DNA of 64,000 nucleotides from Metaphire vulgaris (GCA_018105865.1 CM030851.1:6557328-6621327); one strand, 5' to 3'; shown: positions 1 to 12,644, numbered from the stretch's first letter. Notes: generated by a model not told the origin, from the sequence alone. Made by a program: numbers and translations.

Positions 1-297
1 AAACAAATAAATGGCAAGAGATAAAACCATTTTGACAGTACTGAAATTTTAGTTGCATCACAGTGGGGTAAGATTTTAAGTACTTTACATTACTAGTGCA
101 GCATCTAGCATACTTGTTACTTTATAATAATGAGATACCAGTAAGACTGAATTGATACCAAATACATCAACACATGCCATTATAACAATGGAAAATGTCA
201 CTCATAATAGTGAAGTCACTGAAAAAAAACTAGAATTAAAGATCCAATCCATGCAAAATATAATAATATGACAAATGAAGAGCACACAGGTAAATAC

Positions 298-3200
298 CTA
301 AAAGGATCACCAGGTGGTGGTGGACCACGAGCATATGGATCAAAAGGTGGGCCCCTGGTAAAAGGATCACTCGGGACAGGAGGGCCCCGGTGGTAAGGAA
401 GCGGTGGTGGACCACGATGATATGGGTCCATGTGTGGAGGTGGAGGAGGACCGCGAATGTAGGGGTCCATCGGCGGCATCAGTGCGCCACGATAAGGATC
501 CATGTGTGGTGGTGGTGGAAGACCTCTGGAATATGGATCTGGATAAGGATAAGGCGGTCGATGATAATCCATTTCGCGGCTCGATCTCCTGAAAACAAGA
601 AATCAGTATCATCAAAAGCAAGAAAAACATCTGTTGAACAAGACAAATGTAATTGTAACGTAAAAGTTACAGCAATTCGTCTGAAAGACATGAACTTATT
701 AGGTATTAACCGGAAATCGCCCTGGACATTCATCTCAGGACCTACCCAGGTTAACAGCAGAAGGAAACTTTGTTTAAACGTTTAATTTGAAGCAGAATTG
801 GACAAATGATTGTGATTGCCAAGGTTACTGAACAGACAATCGGTTTTTGATACTCAAACAATTGATGTAGGCCTATTCAAGCAATATGTCAGTGGAGGGT
901 AATCCTTCCACTTCAAAGCAATCTCTGTCAGTCTGTCTGTCTGTCTCTCTCAGCCAGCAGCCACATTTAAATGAATATAATACACCATAGGCCAGAGCGG
1001 GCCCACCGGAGAACCGCAGGGTTAGCACCTTCAGTTATACATGGCAACAGCTGAATGAGGATGGATTGCCAGCCTTTCCCTCGCCACCTTTCCTACCACC
1101 GAATTAACACCCAATGTATTCATTCACAGCCGAGGCGACTGGGGGCGATTGGGACAGAAACAACTGAAAAGCTTCTGCCGTGGCCGGGATTTGAACCACA
1201 GACCTCAAGACTGGCAGACCAGTGCACTAACCACTGTTCCACCACGCACCTCTCACATGAATGAGGATTGTGATGATTAATCAGGTTTCTGAGTACAGTG
1301 AGTAGATAATTTGAAATTGATAGTTAAGCAACTTATGTGTAGACATTATACGACGGTCGGTCGACAACGTTGAAGGGAAGCGCTTTCAATTCAAGGTTCT
1401 CTGTCTCTGTCTCTCTCTCTCCGCTGGTAGCCACATTTAAGTAAAAATAGATTGTAATTAAACAGGTTACTGAATAGAAATTTGCTATTAGATTAGATTA
1501 GAGGATGCGCTGACCAAATCTTCATCCTTCGACAACTCATTGAAAAAAAACTAGAATTTAATGAAGATTTGGTTATGTGCTTCATTGATTTTGCCCAAGC
1601 TTATGACTCAATCTGGAGAGAAGGGGCATGGAAACTCTTGGGGAAATATGGCATTCATGCCAAAATAATAAGGCTAATTGAAAATTTATATAGCACAGTT
1701 TTAGCATGTATCAGAATTGATGGAGAAGAAACTGAGTGGTTCAAAATTAAAACAGGATTTAGACAAGGATGTATTCTATCACCAATACTCTTCAACATTA
1801 TATTAGATTACATCATGAGACGGATTGAAAACACGAATGGGTTAGGAACATCTCTAAAGCCAGGAAACATAGATGATGCAGAATATGCTGATGATACATG
1901 TCTAATAGCAGAATGCCTCTCAAGGATTGTAGAGTTAACACTGGCCTTAATAACGGAGAGTGGAAAATTTGGACTAAAAATAAACACTAATAAAACAAAA
2001 TTATGCCAATTACAAAAACAGTTGGGGAATGGCCAATAGTATCACACAACGGAAAAGAAATTGAAATAGTGAAGAATTTTGTTTACTTGGGAAGTGAATT
2101 GGAAGCAAAAGGAGGCTCGGACTTGGAGATTAAACGAAGAATAGCAATGGCAGGATCAACCTTCAACAGGCTACATACCAGTATTTTCAAAAGACATGAC
2201 ATTGGGATGAAAACAAAATTAAGAATTCTCAACACTTGTGTAATACCAATACTAATTTATGGATGTGAATCTTGGACCATAAAAAAGGAATTTGAGAAAA
2301 AACTAGTAGCAACAGAAAATAAATGGCTTAGAAGAATACTAAGGATTGGATACAAAGAACATACAACAAATGAAGAAGTTAGAGAGAACAACACTGCAAC
2401 CGAGCATCGTGGAAGTTATCAGAAAAAGAAGAATGAAATGGACTGGACACATACTCAGAATGGAAGAAATAAGAAACCCAAAACGAATTTTCAACTACAA
2501 ACCAGAGGGGAGAAGATCTAAAGGAAGACCTAAAAGACGATGGGTGGACGGTTTGGAAGAGGATCTGCACATGGCAGGGATGAACCTCAATGGAAAAACT
2601 GATGGAAGACATCGAATGACTTTGGAAGAAATAGCAAAGGACAGAGAACTTTGGAGAGATGTCATGGAGAAGTCAATAGCTGGACACAGCTGGAGGACGA
2701 AGACCTGACCTGACCTGATTAGATGTTTAAAAAATTGATATAGGCCTATTTCAGCATATGGGACAAGTGGTGCCCGGTTCATACTCGGAACCACAAATAT
2801 TTTCATCAAAATACTCGGATTTGGTACCAGGTGAAAAAAGTCTACCCGGTTGATCTCTAGAACTTATATTTTCAGAAATGTTTGTCTATGTGCACCAAAT
2901 TTTGCTGTTTATTAAATATAAATGTTAGCATTATTTAACACCTCTTTTAAATTTCACACATTCAATCACAAAGCCTTTCTCTTCTTCAATCACCATTTCT
3001 CATCACTAATTGCATATATAACATACTAAAATAGCTCTGTCTGCACTTTCAGAGACATGCCCAAGAAATGAATATCTTGGAATGTCTGAGTTTTGAATGC
3101 AAGACAGCAAGATAGCTTCTTGCAAATCAAATACTCTATCCACCAAAGCAAACTGATCAGGACATACTCAAATTTACTTTCAATTACATAAGAGTAAGAA

Positions 3201-5080
3201 ATTTCCATACCTGTGGTGATCCTCATCAGAATGGCCATGACCTTTTTTCTTACCTTCGGCAGCCAGTTTTACATCTGCAAAGAAAACCAAATGTTAACAA
3301 CAATTGCCTTTGAAAATAAGAATACATAGCAAAGTTTCTTAAAATATTATTGTATTCAATAGCTTATCTTGCTTGAAAATTGTAAACCATACATTTAACA
3401 ATGTGTCATGGATCTTTACATTTAAATATCTTGCCTCTTCTAAAGATCTGAGAGAAAGCAAGTAAGATGTAAGAAAGCCTCATTGATACGTGGAAAGTAA
3501 ATTATTGCACCTGAGCTGTGGGAGATATAGTCCTCTTCCTCAGCACAAAATTCAATAGAAAATTATCCCATGTATTTAAATTTTCCTCAAACAAATAGCT
3601 TGTACATGTGATTGACAAATAAGTTCATAAAAATCAATAAGAAATTTCATATATCAAGAACCAATGCATAATAATGATCTTGAGGTCTACTTGATGCCAG
3701 AATTACAACAGTTCAATCATTTTAAACAAGCATCTACTGTATATAAATTAAAATTTAGATTCTATGATAAAATACAAAGATTTCCTAGTGCTAATTTCAG
3801 ATGAGCATTCTGAATAGAGCCAAAGCAATTATCAAATGCTCATAGTATCTGATAGTATCTGTATTTTTTTATTGTATTGCACAAAATATAAACACAAAGA
3901 GAAACAACAATTTTCAAAAATGTAATAAACATTTGTGGTGTGCGTCCTTGTCATTATCAAGTGTCTAAACACTAGAGCTCCAGTGTTTGCGTCCTTGTCA
4001 TTATCAAGCGTCTAGAGCTCCAGTTCTATTGGTAGCCACCAGCAGCGAAAAGAGGGCCTAGCGAGTACACAGTACATGTACATAGCCTCTGATAATGACA
4101 AGACCACTGTAGTACCCCCATGCGGTACACAACAGTAACTGGCAATTCCCCTAACAGAGTACCCAGGCTAAACCTACAGTTAATCGAAACCAACATCATA
4201 CACACAAACCAACCAACCAACACCATATACACAAAACACACCACACCATTGCCTTGAAGAGGTTCGGATGACCAAAGGCTAAGGGAGCTAACCCTGACAT
4301 AAAAGCCGGCATGATCGCCAACGCAGTCAAAACGCAGGGCACCTAGATTTAACCCAAATTGCTGTATCCAAAAAAATAAGACATAAGGGTAAATTGTAAT
4401 CCTACCAAATCTTTGCCCTCTGATGAGTGAATCTTTCTCGCCTTCTACAGCACGAAGAGCATCTTCCTCCTCAGAAAACTGAACAAAGCCATATCCATTG
4501 AGAAGCGTGATGCCTACGAATAAAATGCAAAAAAATAGCACAATACTGTTACTTCCCAAAAAAGTTATGAAGCCAAGATGAAAATGAAAATCTAATTTTA
4601 ATTAAGAATAGGTAACTTTTTACTTATCTTCCTTGATCTTATACAATAATAATTATATAAAGATTTTTTTGCTAAATACCATATCCAATATCTCACCAAG
4701 TATCTTGCCATATCTGCTAAACCGTGCATCAACTTCATCTCGAGTCAAGTCAACAGGCAGGCTGCCGATAAAGAGACGGCTCGCAACCGACTTTGGATCT
4801 TTGCTGTTAGTAACATTAAATGGATTCGCTCTTCGTCCAAATCGATCTGTCACTTCAACGCTCCTGTCCGAGCCCGAGCGACTGTAACTCCTCCGATGTC
4901 CCGAGCGCTTCGACTTACGGCGACTTCGACTTCCATGTGAACTAGAGCTGCTGTGGCTGTGACGTCGATGTTTACGAGAGCTACGACTGCTGCTACTGCT
5001 GCTGCTACGATGGCGCGAACGTATGTGACGTTTCTTGCTACCGTCTCGCGTTGTACTTCCTGGATAACCAGCCAAAAAGT
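298..5080 (-). CDS. NCOA5: NCOA5-like RNA-binding protein, 3' part missing (runs off left edge)
   Basis: Four exons were read on the minus strand: about 5059-5080 to 4697, 4513-4406, 3274-3211 and 588-298. All junctions are GT-AG and the frame is kept across them. The first exon encodes a long Arg/Ser/His-rich stretch, then the start of an RRM with RNP2-like LFIGSL. The next exon completes it with RNP1-like GYGFVQF, giving KILG|ITLLNGYGFVQF across the junction. A small exon adds DVKLAAEGKKKG. The last visible exon is Pro-rich with repeated DPYxRG units and ends at a clear donor (AG|GTATTT), so the gene continues left. RRM plus DPY-type repeats plus VKLAAEG resemble invertebrate homologues of nuclear receptor coactivator 5, a nuclear transcription and RNA-processing cofactor. 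The C-terminal coactivator domain that would prove this lies outside the window. The 5' end is uncertain: the acceptor could be TTATCCAG|GA (exon to 5059) or TTTAGTAG|AC (to 5080), and no start-codon exon was found. A generic SR-like RRM protein is the alternative. Confidence 0.72.
800..1490. repeat. Diverged direct repeats in an NCOA5-like intron
   Basis: Two motifs recur here. One is like GATTGTGATT...AGGTTACTGAA (near 808, 1270 and 1453). The other is a CTCTGTCTCTCT tract followed by GCTGG/CAGCAGCCACATTTAA (near 920-970 and 1400-1440). They flank the SINE at 1000-1262 and suggest an old local duplication. Confidence 0.5.
1000..1262 (-). mobile_element. tRNA-derived SINE (minus orientation)
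   Basis: On the minus strand from about 1255 there is a tRNA-like head with GTGGTTAGTGCACTGG and a B-box-like GGTTCAAATCCC. A non-tRNA body follows, containing GTTAATTCGGTGGTAGGAAA. A diverged copy of the body (GTTAACTCGGTTGAAGGAAA) lies on the minus strand at about 37036-37095, so this is a dispersed family. It sits in an intron of the NCOA5-like gene. Confidence 0.65.
1497..2720 (+). mobile_element. 5'-truncated non-LTR retrotransposon (LINE), broken reverse transcriptase, copy 1
   Basis: The region encodes the C-terminal half of an APE-type LINE reverse transcriptase. In order it shows FIDFAQAYDSIW, GFRQGCILSPILFN, the catalytic EYADDT box, a YLGSELEAKGG segment, YGCESWT, then WTGHILRMEE and [12 protein letters not shown]. 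The reading frame shifts at about 2000-2005 and again at about 2380-2400, so the copy is dead. It ends in a short ACCTG-type tandem tail right after the stop codon. GATTAGA occurs on both sides (about 1490 and 2715) and fits a target-site duplication. Two minus-strand copies of the same family lie at 18216-18652 and 19412-19912. RTE-like by tail and C-terminus, but the clade is not certain. Confidence 0.85.
3942..4024. repeat. Short tandem duplication
   Basis: Two adjacent units (3942-3983 and 3989-4024) each begin GCGTCCTTGTCATTATCAAG and end AGAGCTCCAGT. A reverse copy of the 13-base core (TGATAATGACAAG) follows at about 4088. Intronic; no function seen. Confidence 0.7.
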
Positions 5081-5160
5081 CTACTAAAAATATCAACATA
5101 AATAAGCTAAAACTATATTCTTTATTGTCATGACTTCAATAATTTGCTGCTAAACCAGAA

Positions 5161-5214
5161 GTTCTCCATCTTAGCTTATGCAAACCACAGTTTGCATCAG
5201 CTAAGATGGAGAAC
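5161..5214. repeat. 25-bp-stem hairpin with 4-base loop
   Basis: 5161-5185 and 5190-5214 are inverted repeats matching at 24 of 25 positions, separated by CACA. The arms read GTTCTCCATCTTAGCT and AGCTAAGATGGAGAAC at their outer ends. It lies just upstream of the RS exon of the NCOA5-like gene. It may be a small foldback remnant or a transcribed hairpin. Confidence 0.85.
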
Positions 5215-5904
5215 CATAGCTTGATTTAATCAAAGCAGATGAAGGAAAAAGATATTTGCTATTTAAAAATCCTCAAAGTTGTGGAGAAAAATACTCATGT
5301 ATTGCTTCCCATTGCTTAGAAAGAAGAACAATTGTGCAATGGAATCAATGTTGTATCTATGACTATTTTCAAATAAGAAGCCCTTTTTAAAGTTGGCATT
5401 ATATATACAATGAGGCAAAATGTTGCACATATGTGTATGACACAAAATGCAAAATGTGCACAAAAGTGAAACAGCAAATTAATGCATTAATACTCTGCAA
5501 TCTGTCATCCTGCCTTGTTTTTCATCTTCACTGTATTTCATTTTATCATTTAAACCTTCCCTCAGATGTAAAATGTCTAACCTAATTAATAATATCATTA
5601 GTTTGCCATTTCAATTTCACGTTTACTGATTTGATTAGGGGATGTCAATTAATTATGTCAACAATTTTAAGGCAATTTATACCCGCCCTGCCCTTGTCAA
5701 CAAGTGTCAAACTTTCAGTGACCCCTAATAAAATTATGTCCAAAAATGTTAACCCTCCCCTACAAACTAGGCCTAGCCATATTTTATGTGGCTGGCTTTA
5801 AGGTAAAAAATTAATTATTGAGATGAAAAAGAATATAACTAAATTTTAATAGATTTTGACTTGTTAAAGAACTTGCAATGTTTAACATAGAACTAAAACT
5901 CAAA

Positions 5905-6075
5905 AGTAAGTAAAGTAAGTAAAGTAAAGTAAAATCTCGTGGATTTCTATAGCGCCTCGGAAAGCAGCACAACAGTAGCTGCTTATTCTTAGGCGCTCAG
6001 CCTTTCATAAAATAGCTATGGGGAAGGTATGTTATCAGCCAGGCAATAGTCAACGTCCAAAGGGCAGTGAGGCTA
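5905..6075. mobile_element. Possible LINE/SINE 3' end
   Basis: An iterated AAAGTAAGT tract is followed by TTTCTATAGCGCC and a short unique stretch. The same kind of tail (TTCTATAGCGC next to a 4-base repeat) closes the L2-like LINE at 29920-32180. Weakly supported. Confidence 0.35.
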
Positions 6076-6689
6076 GGTTGTTACAGCCATGGAGGACATG
6101 ATTTTAGAAAAGGAATGATTTAACCTTTTAAGGGGGAATTAAATTTTTAAGTCATCCTCTCTTAAAATAGCTAAAACGGAACATATATGTTATAAACTGA
6201 CTATATTTCAATATATAGTCAACGTGTTGAGCATTTTTATTGGGCTTTCAACCATCCGGGCAAAAAAATTTTGAGGCTCTGTTGTTTCAGCCAAAAAAAA
6301 AAAATTCAGCGGAGGATTGTTGGGAGATTTTAGAAAAAGGATCGGACCATGATTTAAGGCCATTCTAGGCTCCGGCTGAAGATTTTTCTTTTTCCAGACC
6401 CCTTGAAGACTTGAGGAGATAATGCATAGACGGTTAACCCCGTTTGAATTATAGAAAAAGGTTAAGCTTAGACCTGAAGACTTGATTCAGATTTTGATTG
6501 TTTTTATTGTTTGAAAGTGTCCAAGTCTGCAGAGGGAAGCTGGGATCGAGTTCCAAAGTTCAGTTCAAAAATACCTATCAAGTAAAAAATTATAAGAAAG
6601 TGTAAAGAAGTGTACTTCTTTATAAACTGCTCCTTTAGAAAATATTCTTGTGGCCGAGTATGCTGAGAATTACCGGTAAATATTTAACC

Positions 6690-7330
6690 AACCTGGCACT
6701 GCTGGATGGTGTGGAAATTGCACCATCTACAGTTACCCCACTCCTTGGTGTTCTTATTGACGAAAGACTTTCCTTTGAAGGCCACATCTGCCATCTTACC
6801 AGGAATCGCTAATCAACTTCGTAGGATTAAAGCAATTCATCCCTACATTCCGACATGCATCGCCATTCAACTCGCACGCATTTCTCCTGTCTCGGATAGA
6901 CTATTGTAATAGTGATCTTCTTGGCCTGCCAGATATTCAGTCGAGTCGCCCACAATCTGTCCTGAACGTTTCAGCGTGCCTGATCTTTGCCTGTCGTTGG
7001 AACGATCAAGCAACGCCTCTCCTCAAAGACAAGCTTCATTGGCTTCGAATTCCAAAATGCATCGCCTTCAAGCGATGCCCATTCACTTATTGAGCCCTGA
7101 ACGATCTTTTCTGTCCAGGTTACCGGTACATCGCTTCCCTTGTCTCGAGAACCACCTCGAATGATCGCCATTCCAGGCTTCACTCATGCAGCTATGAGCA
7201 GTTAGTTGTTCCTCCTCCAGCCAAGACTGCCAAGTTTGGAGATAGATTGGCTTCATGTGGTAATCCAATCCTACAGAACTCTTGAATGTCATGAAAACCA
7301 ATTCTATCATATTATTCTGAAAGAATCTAA
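6690..7330 (+). mobile_element. L2/CR1-like LINE reverse transcriptase remnant
   Basis: Reading across several frames gives the C-terminal region of an L2-type reverse transcriptase: LGVLIDERLSFEGH, QLRRIKAIHPYIP, DYCNSDLLGLPD, LLKDKLHWLRIP, then LVVPPPAKTAKFGDR. The order matches the related copy on the minus strand at 30010-30610. Many stops and frameshifts make it a pseudogene. Confidence 0.75.
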
Positions 7331-7981
7331 AGACTCACTAGTTCAACAACTCATACAAGCGACATTTTTATGTGCCCTAGATTTTGGCCTCCATCATGCA
7401 CATGGTGCTATAAAATTTGTATTATTATTTATTTATTCTTATTAATCTCACCAAATGAAGTAAATAAAACAAGAAACAGACTCATTCAAACAACTTACGT
7501 CTCATTCTAGCTTCACACTCTTCCTTCAGAGAAAGACCAAGTTTCATGTCCATACAAAGCACCACAACTCAATTCTGTGCCATATTTAACAGAAAAAATA
7601 AAAGCAACAAAAAATTAAATTTCACAGCACATTAAAATTTGCAAAGCTTGCAATTCCTACATTCCCATGAAATTGCAAGCAGTACCTCAACTGCAACTCC
7701 TAAAATTTCTTAATTGACACAATAATAAAAATAAAATATCTGCCCAAGACATTCATCTACCATTGGAATACACTGCAAAAACTACCTTTACAAGAGAAAA
7801 AAAATCATGGCTATAGCTTTGAGCATAAGGAATTTATTTCTTATCTGACACATATAAATTCTTGCATTGCAGACTTGCACAAATTCTTGTGTTGCCGATT
7901 CCAATATCTTACAATGATGGAGAGTCAAGTCACCAGCTTAGAAAATCAATCTGTAGACGTTGATTTGTGACAATTCATGTA

Positions 7982-8683
7982 CAGTAGAACCAGAGGCGTA
8001 GCAACCATATGGACGACCTGGCCAAATGCCAAGGGCCCCCAACCTGCAAAGGGCCCCCGACCCGAGCAAAAAAAATTTTTTTACAAAGTTGTAAAGTCGT
8101 GAAGCAAAAAATAGTCGTCAACACAGGACTCACAAGCAAAATGTGAAATAAAAAAAGGCCGTCAACAAGACTGACAAGCAAAAAAAGGGCCGTCAAGATT
8201 TTTGCAAACTTGTTATACATCATCTCTGGAAAGGGCCCCCTACCCGTTTTTCGCCAAGAGCCCCGAGCATATTGCTATGCCACTGAGTAGAACCCCGTTA
8301 TATTGAACCTCAAAGGACAATGATAAATAGTTTGATATATCAGAGTTTTGATAATCCAATTCCAGGTCATATAAAGCCAAAATTTCATTTAGGGCAAATG
8401 TGCATGTCCCTCTATTATAGGGTCCAAAATAACGACTTTATGTCAAAATATTTAGATTGACATCAACAAATGTTAAAAATAATAAGGTCTATCACTATTT
8501 TTAAAAAACCAAACGAAAGAGTATAAACCAATACTTTAAATTATGAAAATCTCTTTACCTAAAATGTCAATGTTTTCGTGTACCAGTGTATTTATTAACA
8601 TTGTGCTGGATGTGACTGGTGCTTAAACTTCGACATAAGCGGGAATGTGATATAAGCGAGTTCGACATAACAGGATTCGACTG
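7982..8683. mobile_element. pogo/Tigger-like MITE, interrupted by a hAT element
   Basis: The left end reads CAGTAGAACCCCGTTATA once the inserted hAT (7991-8285) is ignored. The right end, read in reverse, is CAGTCGAATCCTGTTATG. TA flanks both ends (7980-7981 and 8684-8685), as expected for the Tc1/mariner-pogo group. Only terminal sequences were recognised; no transposase reading frame is present. Confidence 0.75.
7991..8285. mobile_element. Non-autonomous hAT element
   Basis: It begins CAGAGGCGTAGCAA and ends TTGCTATGCCACTG, which are imperfect inverted termini. A perfect 8-bp direct repeat AGTAGAAC flanks it (7983-7990 and 8286-8293), matching the hAT target-site length. It landed within the left terminus of the MITE at 7982-8683, so it is the younger insertion. 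Confidence 0.88.
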
Positions 8684-9364
8684 TATAAAGAATTTATTTC
8701 TTAGCCAGAATTCTTGCATAACCAGTATAAAATACAGTATTTCATTGCTGGTCTGTTAAACTTCCTGTTTTGTTGATATTTTATTCAGTTGCCTGCCTGC
8801 ACATAGGAATTCTTGTGCTGCCAGTAATGAAAGGCAATGTTGGCAAAATATCCTATCATTTTCTTCTCTAATGTAACTCATAAAATTAAAAAACATGATA
8901 AGCCGAGAAGTAATACATTGCTACTACTTTTATATATAAAAACAAATAAAAATATGTATACTTTTATTCTGACAGAATGTTTGAGGGTACCATGGTATTG
9001 ACATTTGATCAAATGCAATTCTGTTTTTGTATCTATACAACTATATGGCTGAATTCTTATAACACTATTGCAATCATCATATTCTAAATTGTGCTCTTAA
9101 TTCTGTAACTGTGAACATCACTTAATTGCTAGCTTCAAACATTCAGGATATTTCTATGTTTATTCCTATTTCTCGAAAAAATATCTCATATCAAAGTCTC
9201 TAAACTCAAACTTTTTCCTCACACTTTTTTAATAAATGAACTATTTTCAAAGCAATGTGCAGCACCACCGATAGATCAATGCAGTGTAAGGCAAACCTGA
9301 AGTTCAGACAACGCTTAGGTAAAATTGGTTTTTAGCATCCTAAATTATTTCATCATTATGGTTA

Positions 9365-9665
9365 TCTTCTTCTTCAGGTGCTCTGTCCAAAGACAGGCTC
9401 CATACTCCAGCGTCGCCACTCCTCTCTATCTTGAGCTTTTATCTTCAGCGATGAATACTTGTTTTTTTCTGTAGTGTCGAACATCCACTCTAGCATCGAT
9501 GTCCTTGGTCACCCTTTCTGTGCTTTCCTATTCATCTTTCATTCTAGTACTTCTCTTAGTAGGCTTGATTCTTCTATCAGCTTCTTTTGTCTTGTACGAA
9601 TAGTGTTTATTAGGTTTTCTTCTCTTCTATCCTCTTCCAGACTTCTTCGTTTTTTTCTGTCCACC
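9365..9665 (-). mobile_element. LINE C-terminal remnant
   Basis: On the minus strand, pieces such as MSEVDRKKRRSLEEDRREEN and KYSSLKIKAQDREEWRRWS can be read, with stops between them. The final DREEWRRW pattern is typical of the C-terminal tail of RTE-like LINE proteins. Confidence 0.5.
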
Positions 9666-10350
9666 TCTGACATAATTATGGGGGAGTCACTGAAAGTTCA
9701 AGTTGACAAATGGGAGGGTCAAAAATTGCCCAAAAATTGTTGACGTAATTAATGGACAGCCCCATGTGTTTATTTATTGAGGCGCTTTTTATAGAATAAA
9801 ATTAAAATTATTTAGGACGCTAAAATTTCTTATCGCCAGCGCTTATTACTTAATTGCATATATGTCGATTTAACTCGTTTATTAAAACAACTAGGAAGTT
9901 GGCGCTAAATAAATCTGCTCCATTCCGTTACAATGCTACATCATGATAAAGTAACCCATAACTTATTGGCTTCCCGCTTCAGGGAATCGGTAATCATATT
10001 AACTACCGCGTTAGATAAATAAACGCAATAAACATACGCTGGATTCCACACTAAATTAAATACCTAAATTAATATAAATTATAATTTCTTCTCAACAATA
10101 AAAAAATTCTACAAATCTGGCGTATCTAATTACCTCCAAATATTTTTCTATAGCGCCGCTTTAAATACAAGTTCCCATGTCCCAACCCATCTAATTAAAA
10201 ATCTAAAATAATGAATCATATATTTGCTAATAAACAGATTTTTGCAAAGCATTTGCCAACAAAATTATATTTTTAAAAGCAATGATATTAGTATACACAA
10301 ATTAAGATGAATTTTTCTTAAAACGATTTTAAGAGCTGCACGAGTTCATG

Positions 10351-10798
10351 AATGAATATGTGAACATGCGCCAGAAGCCTATATTGTCAATAAATTAAAG
10401 AATTTCATCATGATGGCAAACCTTATCCGAAAATAGTAAAGCATGATATAGGAATAATTATAGAATAATATAGAACAAAAGGAGCTGAACTATAATACTA
10501 TATTGTTCCAGTAACGATACTCCTTGATATTCTTATAAAGCAATGATTTTACAATACCCTAGGTTGTGATTGCCCCATGCAGGTAGGCTTTGAAACGTAG
10601 ATCGTGTCATATCCCAATCTGGAATGAATGAATATGTGAACATGCGCCAGAAGCCTATATTCAAATATATTGTCAATAAATTAATGAATTTCTTCATGAT
10701 GGCAAACATCCGAAAATAGTAAAGCATAATATAGGAATTATGGAATAAATTCTGAATAATATAGAACAAAAGGAGCTGAACTATAATACTATATATCC
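10351..10798. repeat. Direct duplication of a ~160-bp AT-rich block
   Basis: 10351-10507 and 10624-10798 share long matches, for example GAATGAATATGTGAACATGC at the left and AGGAGCTGAACTATAATACT at the right, with small indels. About 115 bp of unrelated sequence separates them. Confidence 0.85.
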
Positions 10799-10985
10799 CA
10801 ATGGCCAATGCCCTAGCTACGAATGCTAAGAGTACAGACAGTAAGACGTTCATAATTCACATAGATATTAATAAAATTCATGTGAAAAAATTTCTGAAAA
10901 ATTCACATTATAATTTGATAAGTGTGAAATTTTAAAATTAGAATATTCGAGAAACAATCAAACTAAGAAAATGTACTATATCAAT

Positions 10986-11560
10986 ATCACTCTCACTCAC
11001 TCACTCACTCACTCACTCACTCACTCACTCACTCACTCACCACTCACCACCACTCACTCACTCCACCACCACTCCACCACCACCACTCACCACCACCACT
11101 CACCACCACCACCACCACCACCACCACCACCACCACCACCACACCACTCACCACCACCCACCACCACCACCACACCACCACCACCACCACCACCACCACC
11201 ACCACCACCACCACCACCACCACCACCACCACCACCACTCACCACCACCACTACCACTTGTCACCACCACTTGCACCACCACCACCACCACCACCACCAC
11301 CACACCACCACCACCACCACCACCACCAAGATGGTGGACAAGGCCACCACCACCACCACTAACCATCACCACCACCACCGCCACCACCACCACGTCGATC
11401 ACCACCACCACCACCACCACCACCACACTTTCCACGACTGTCGATCTGAACCAAATCAAACGACCACTCACCACTTACCACTCACTCACCACTCACCATT
11501 AAACCACCACCACCACTTTTTCACTACCACCACCACCACCACTTTCTCACCACCACCACT
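10986..11560. repeat. CACT and CAC/CCA microsatellite tract
   Basis: (CACT)n at about 10988-11040 grades into a long, imperfect (CAC/CCA)n tract. Open frames through it encode poly-His, poly-Pro or poly-Thr, purely as a consequence of the repeat. Confidence 0.95.
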
Positions 11561-11640
11561 CACCCACTTAAACAACCACCACCTACAAATTTACGGTTTC
11601 TAGTTTTAATTCATTTATTTCATGATTTAATGGCCATGCA

Positions 11641-12200
11641 TTTTTTTTGATCAAACATATTGATTTTAAATGGTGTTACAACCAGATTGTTCCACCTCGA
11701 ACCAGTGTCGCTAATTTCATTCGATCCTTTAGTTGATTGTGAATCTTTCCTCGACTGTCGATCTAAATAAAAATCAAACGAAATCTCGCACTTAGAAGTC
11801 GCTCTTTTCTTGATTAAATGAGATTTATCCTCATTCAGTTATTAGAGAAAAATAGTTTTCTAGTGACGTTGATCAATTGTTAACAATAACCTTTTTAAAT
11901 TTAATTTTTAATTTTAATTCTATTTCAGATTACTCATATTTTTTCGATCAAACATATTGATCTTAAATCTGTTACTACCTATTGTTCCACCTGGCTGTGC
12001 TTCGAATGTCATTCATCCTTTAGTATTGTGAAACGTCTGCCATGGCATTTCTGATGAATTCTGTAAAAAAATTGTAATTGACGTTTAGTCCACGAGTAAT
12101 GGCAAATGAATTGTCATTCAGTTATTCTGTTTTGGTGACGTTGATCAATTGTTATCTGACCGATTTTTAAACTCGAATTTTTAATTTTCTCTACTGGAGA
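11641..12200. repeat. Diverged tandem duplication, ~300-bp unit
   Basis: 11641-11930 and 11939-12200 share an ordered set of blocks: GATCAAACATATTGAT, TTGTTCCACCT, ATCCTTTAGT, TCATTCAGTTATT and GTGACGTTGATCAATTGTTA. Confidence 0.75.
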
Positions 12201-12644
12201 AAATTCATATTACGATCTAATAATACATGATACGTTTAAAATTTGCAAATATTTTGCCGGTGCCCCGTGTTAACGTAGGAACCTAAGCTGGGCTCGCCTC
12301 TAGTCAAACTGCAGGAGACTTTGCCTTATCTTTTTTCTTCAGAATGACCATAACTGTGAACAGATTCTTTTGGCTTTGAGTGTTTGACTATGTTCAAACT
12401 TGATTTGGATTTGGTGCTTAGGCAGTATGAAAGGACGCTAATAGAAGTTGATTAGTTGATTATTCATTAGTTCTAGTGCCTGTTTCAGGTGACATTGACT
12501 TGGCAGATATGAATCAACTTGAAGTTGCCCTACACGGCTACACAGTGTTAAATTTATCACAAAATCATGGTAGCAGGTAGAGAGGATAATTTGCAGACAT
12601 AGGGGTAAACAGATTCATAATTAAGTGAATGCTGTCCATAGTCA

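Noticed and set aside
4026..4559. 177-residue open frame on the minus strand
   Set aside because: Only 4406-4513 is an exon of the NCOA5-like gene; the rest is intron read-through.
10971..11603. 210-residue open frame rich in His, Pro and Thr
   Set aside because: It is a read-through of the CACT and CAC/CCA microsatellite; every frame on both strands is open there.
12503..12530. ATG at about 12509 (MNQLE) as PIAS first exon
   Set aside because: Phase would fit, but the donor (GAA|GTTGCC) is weak and nothing else supports it. The ATG at about 12053 has the same problem.
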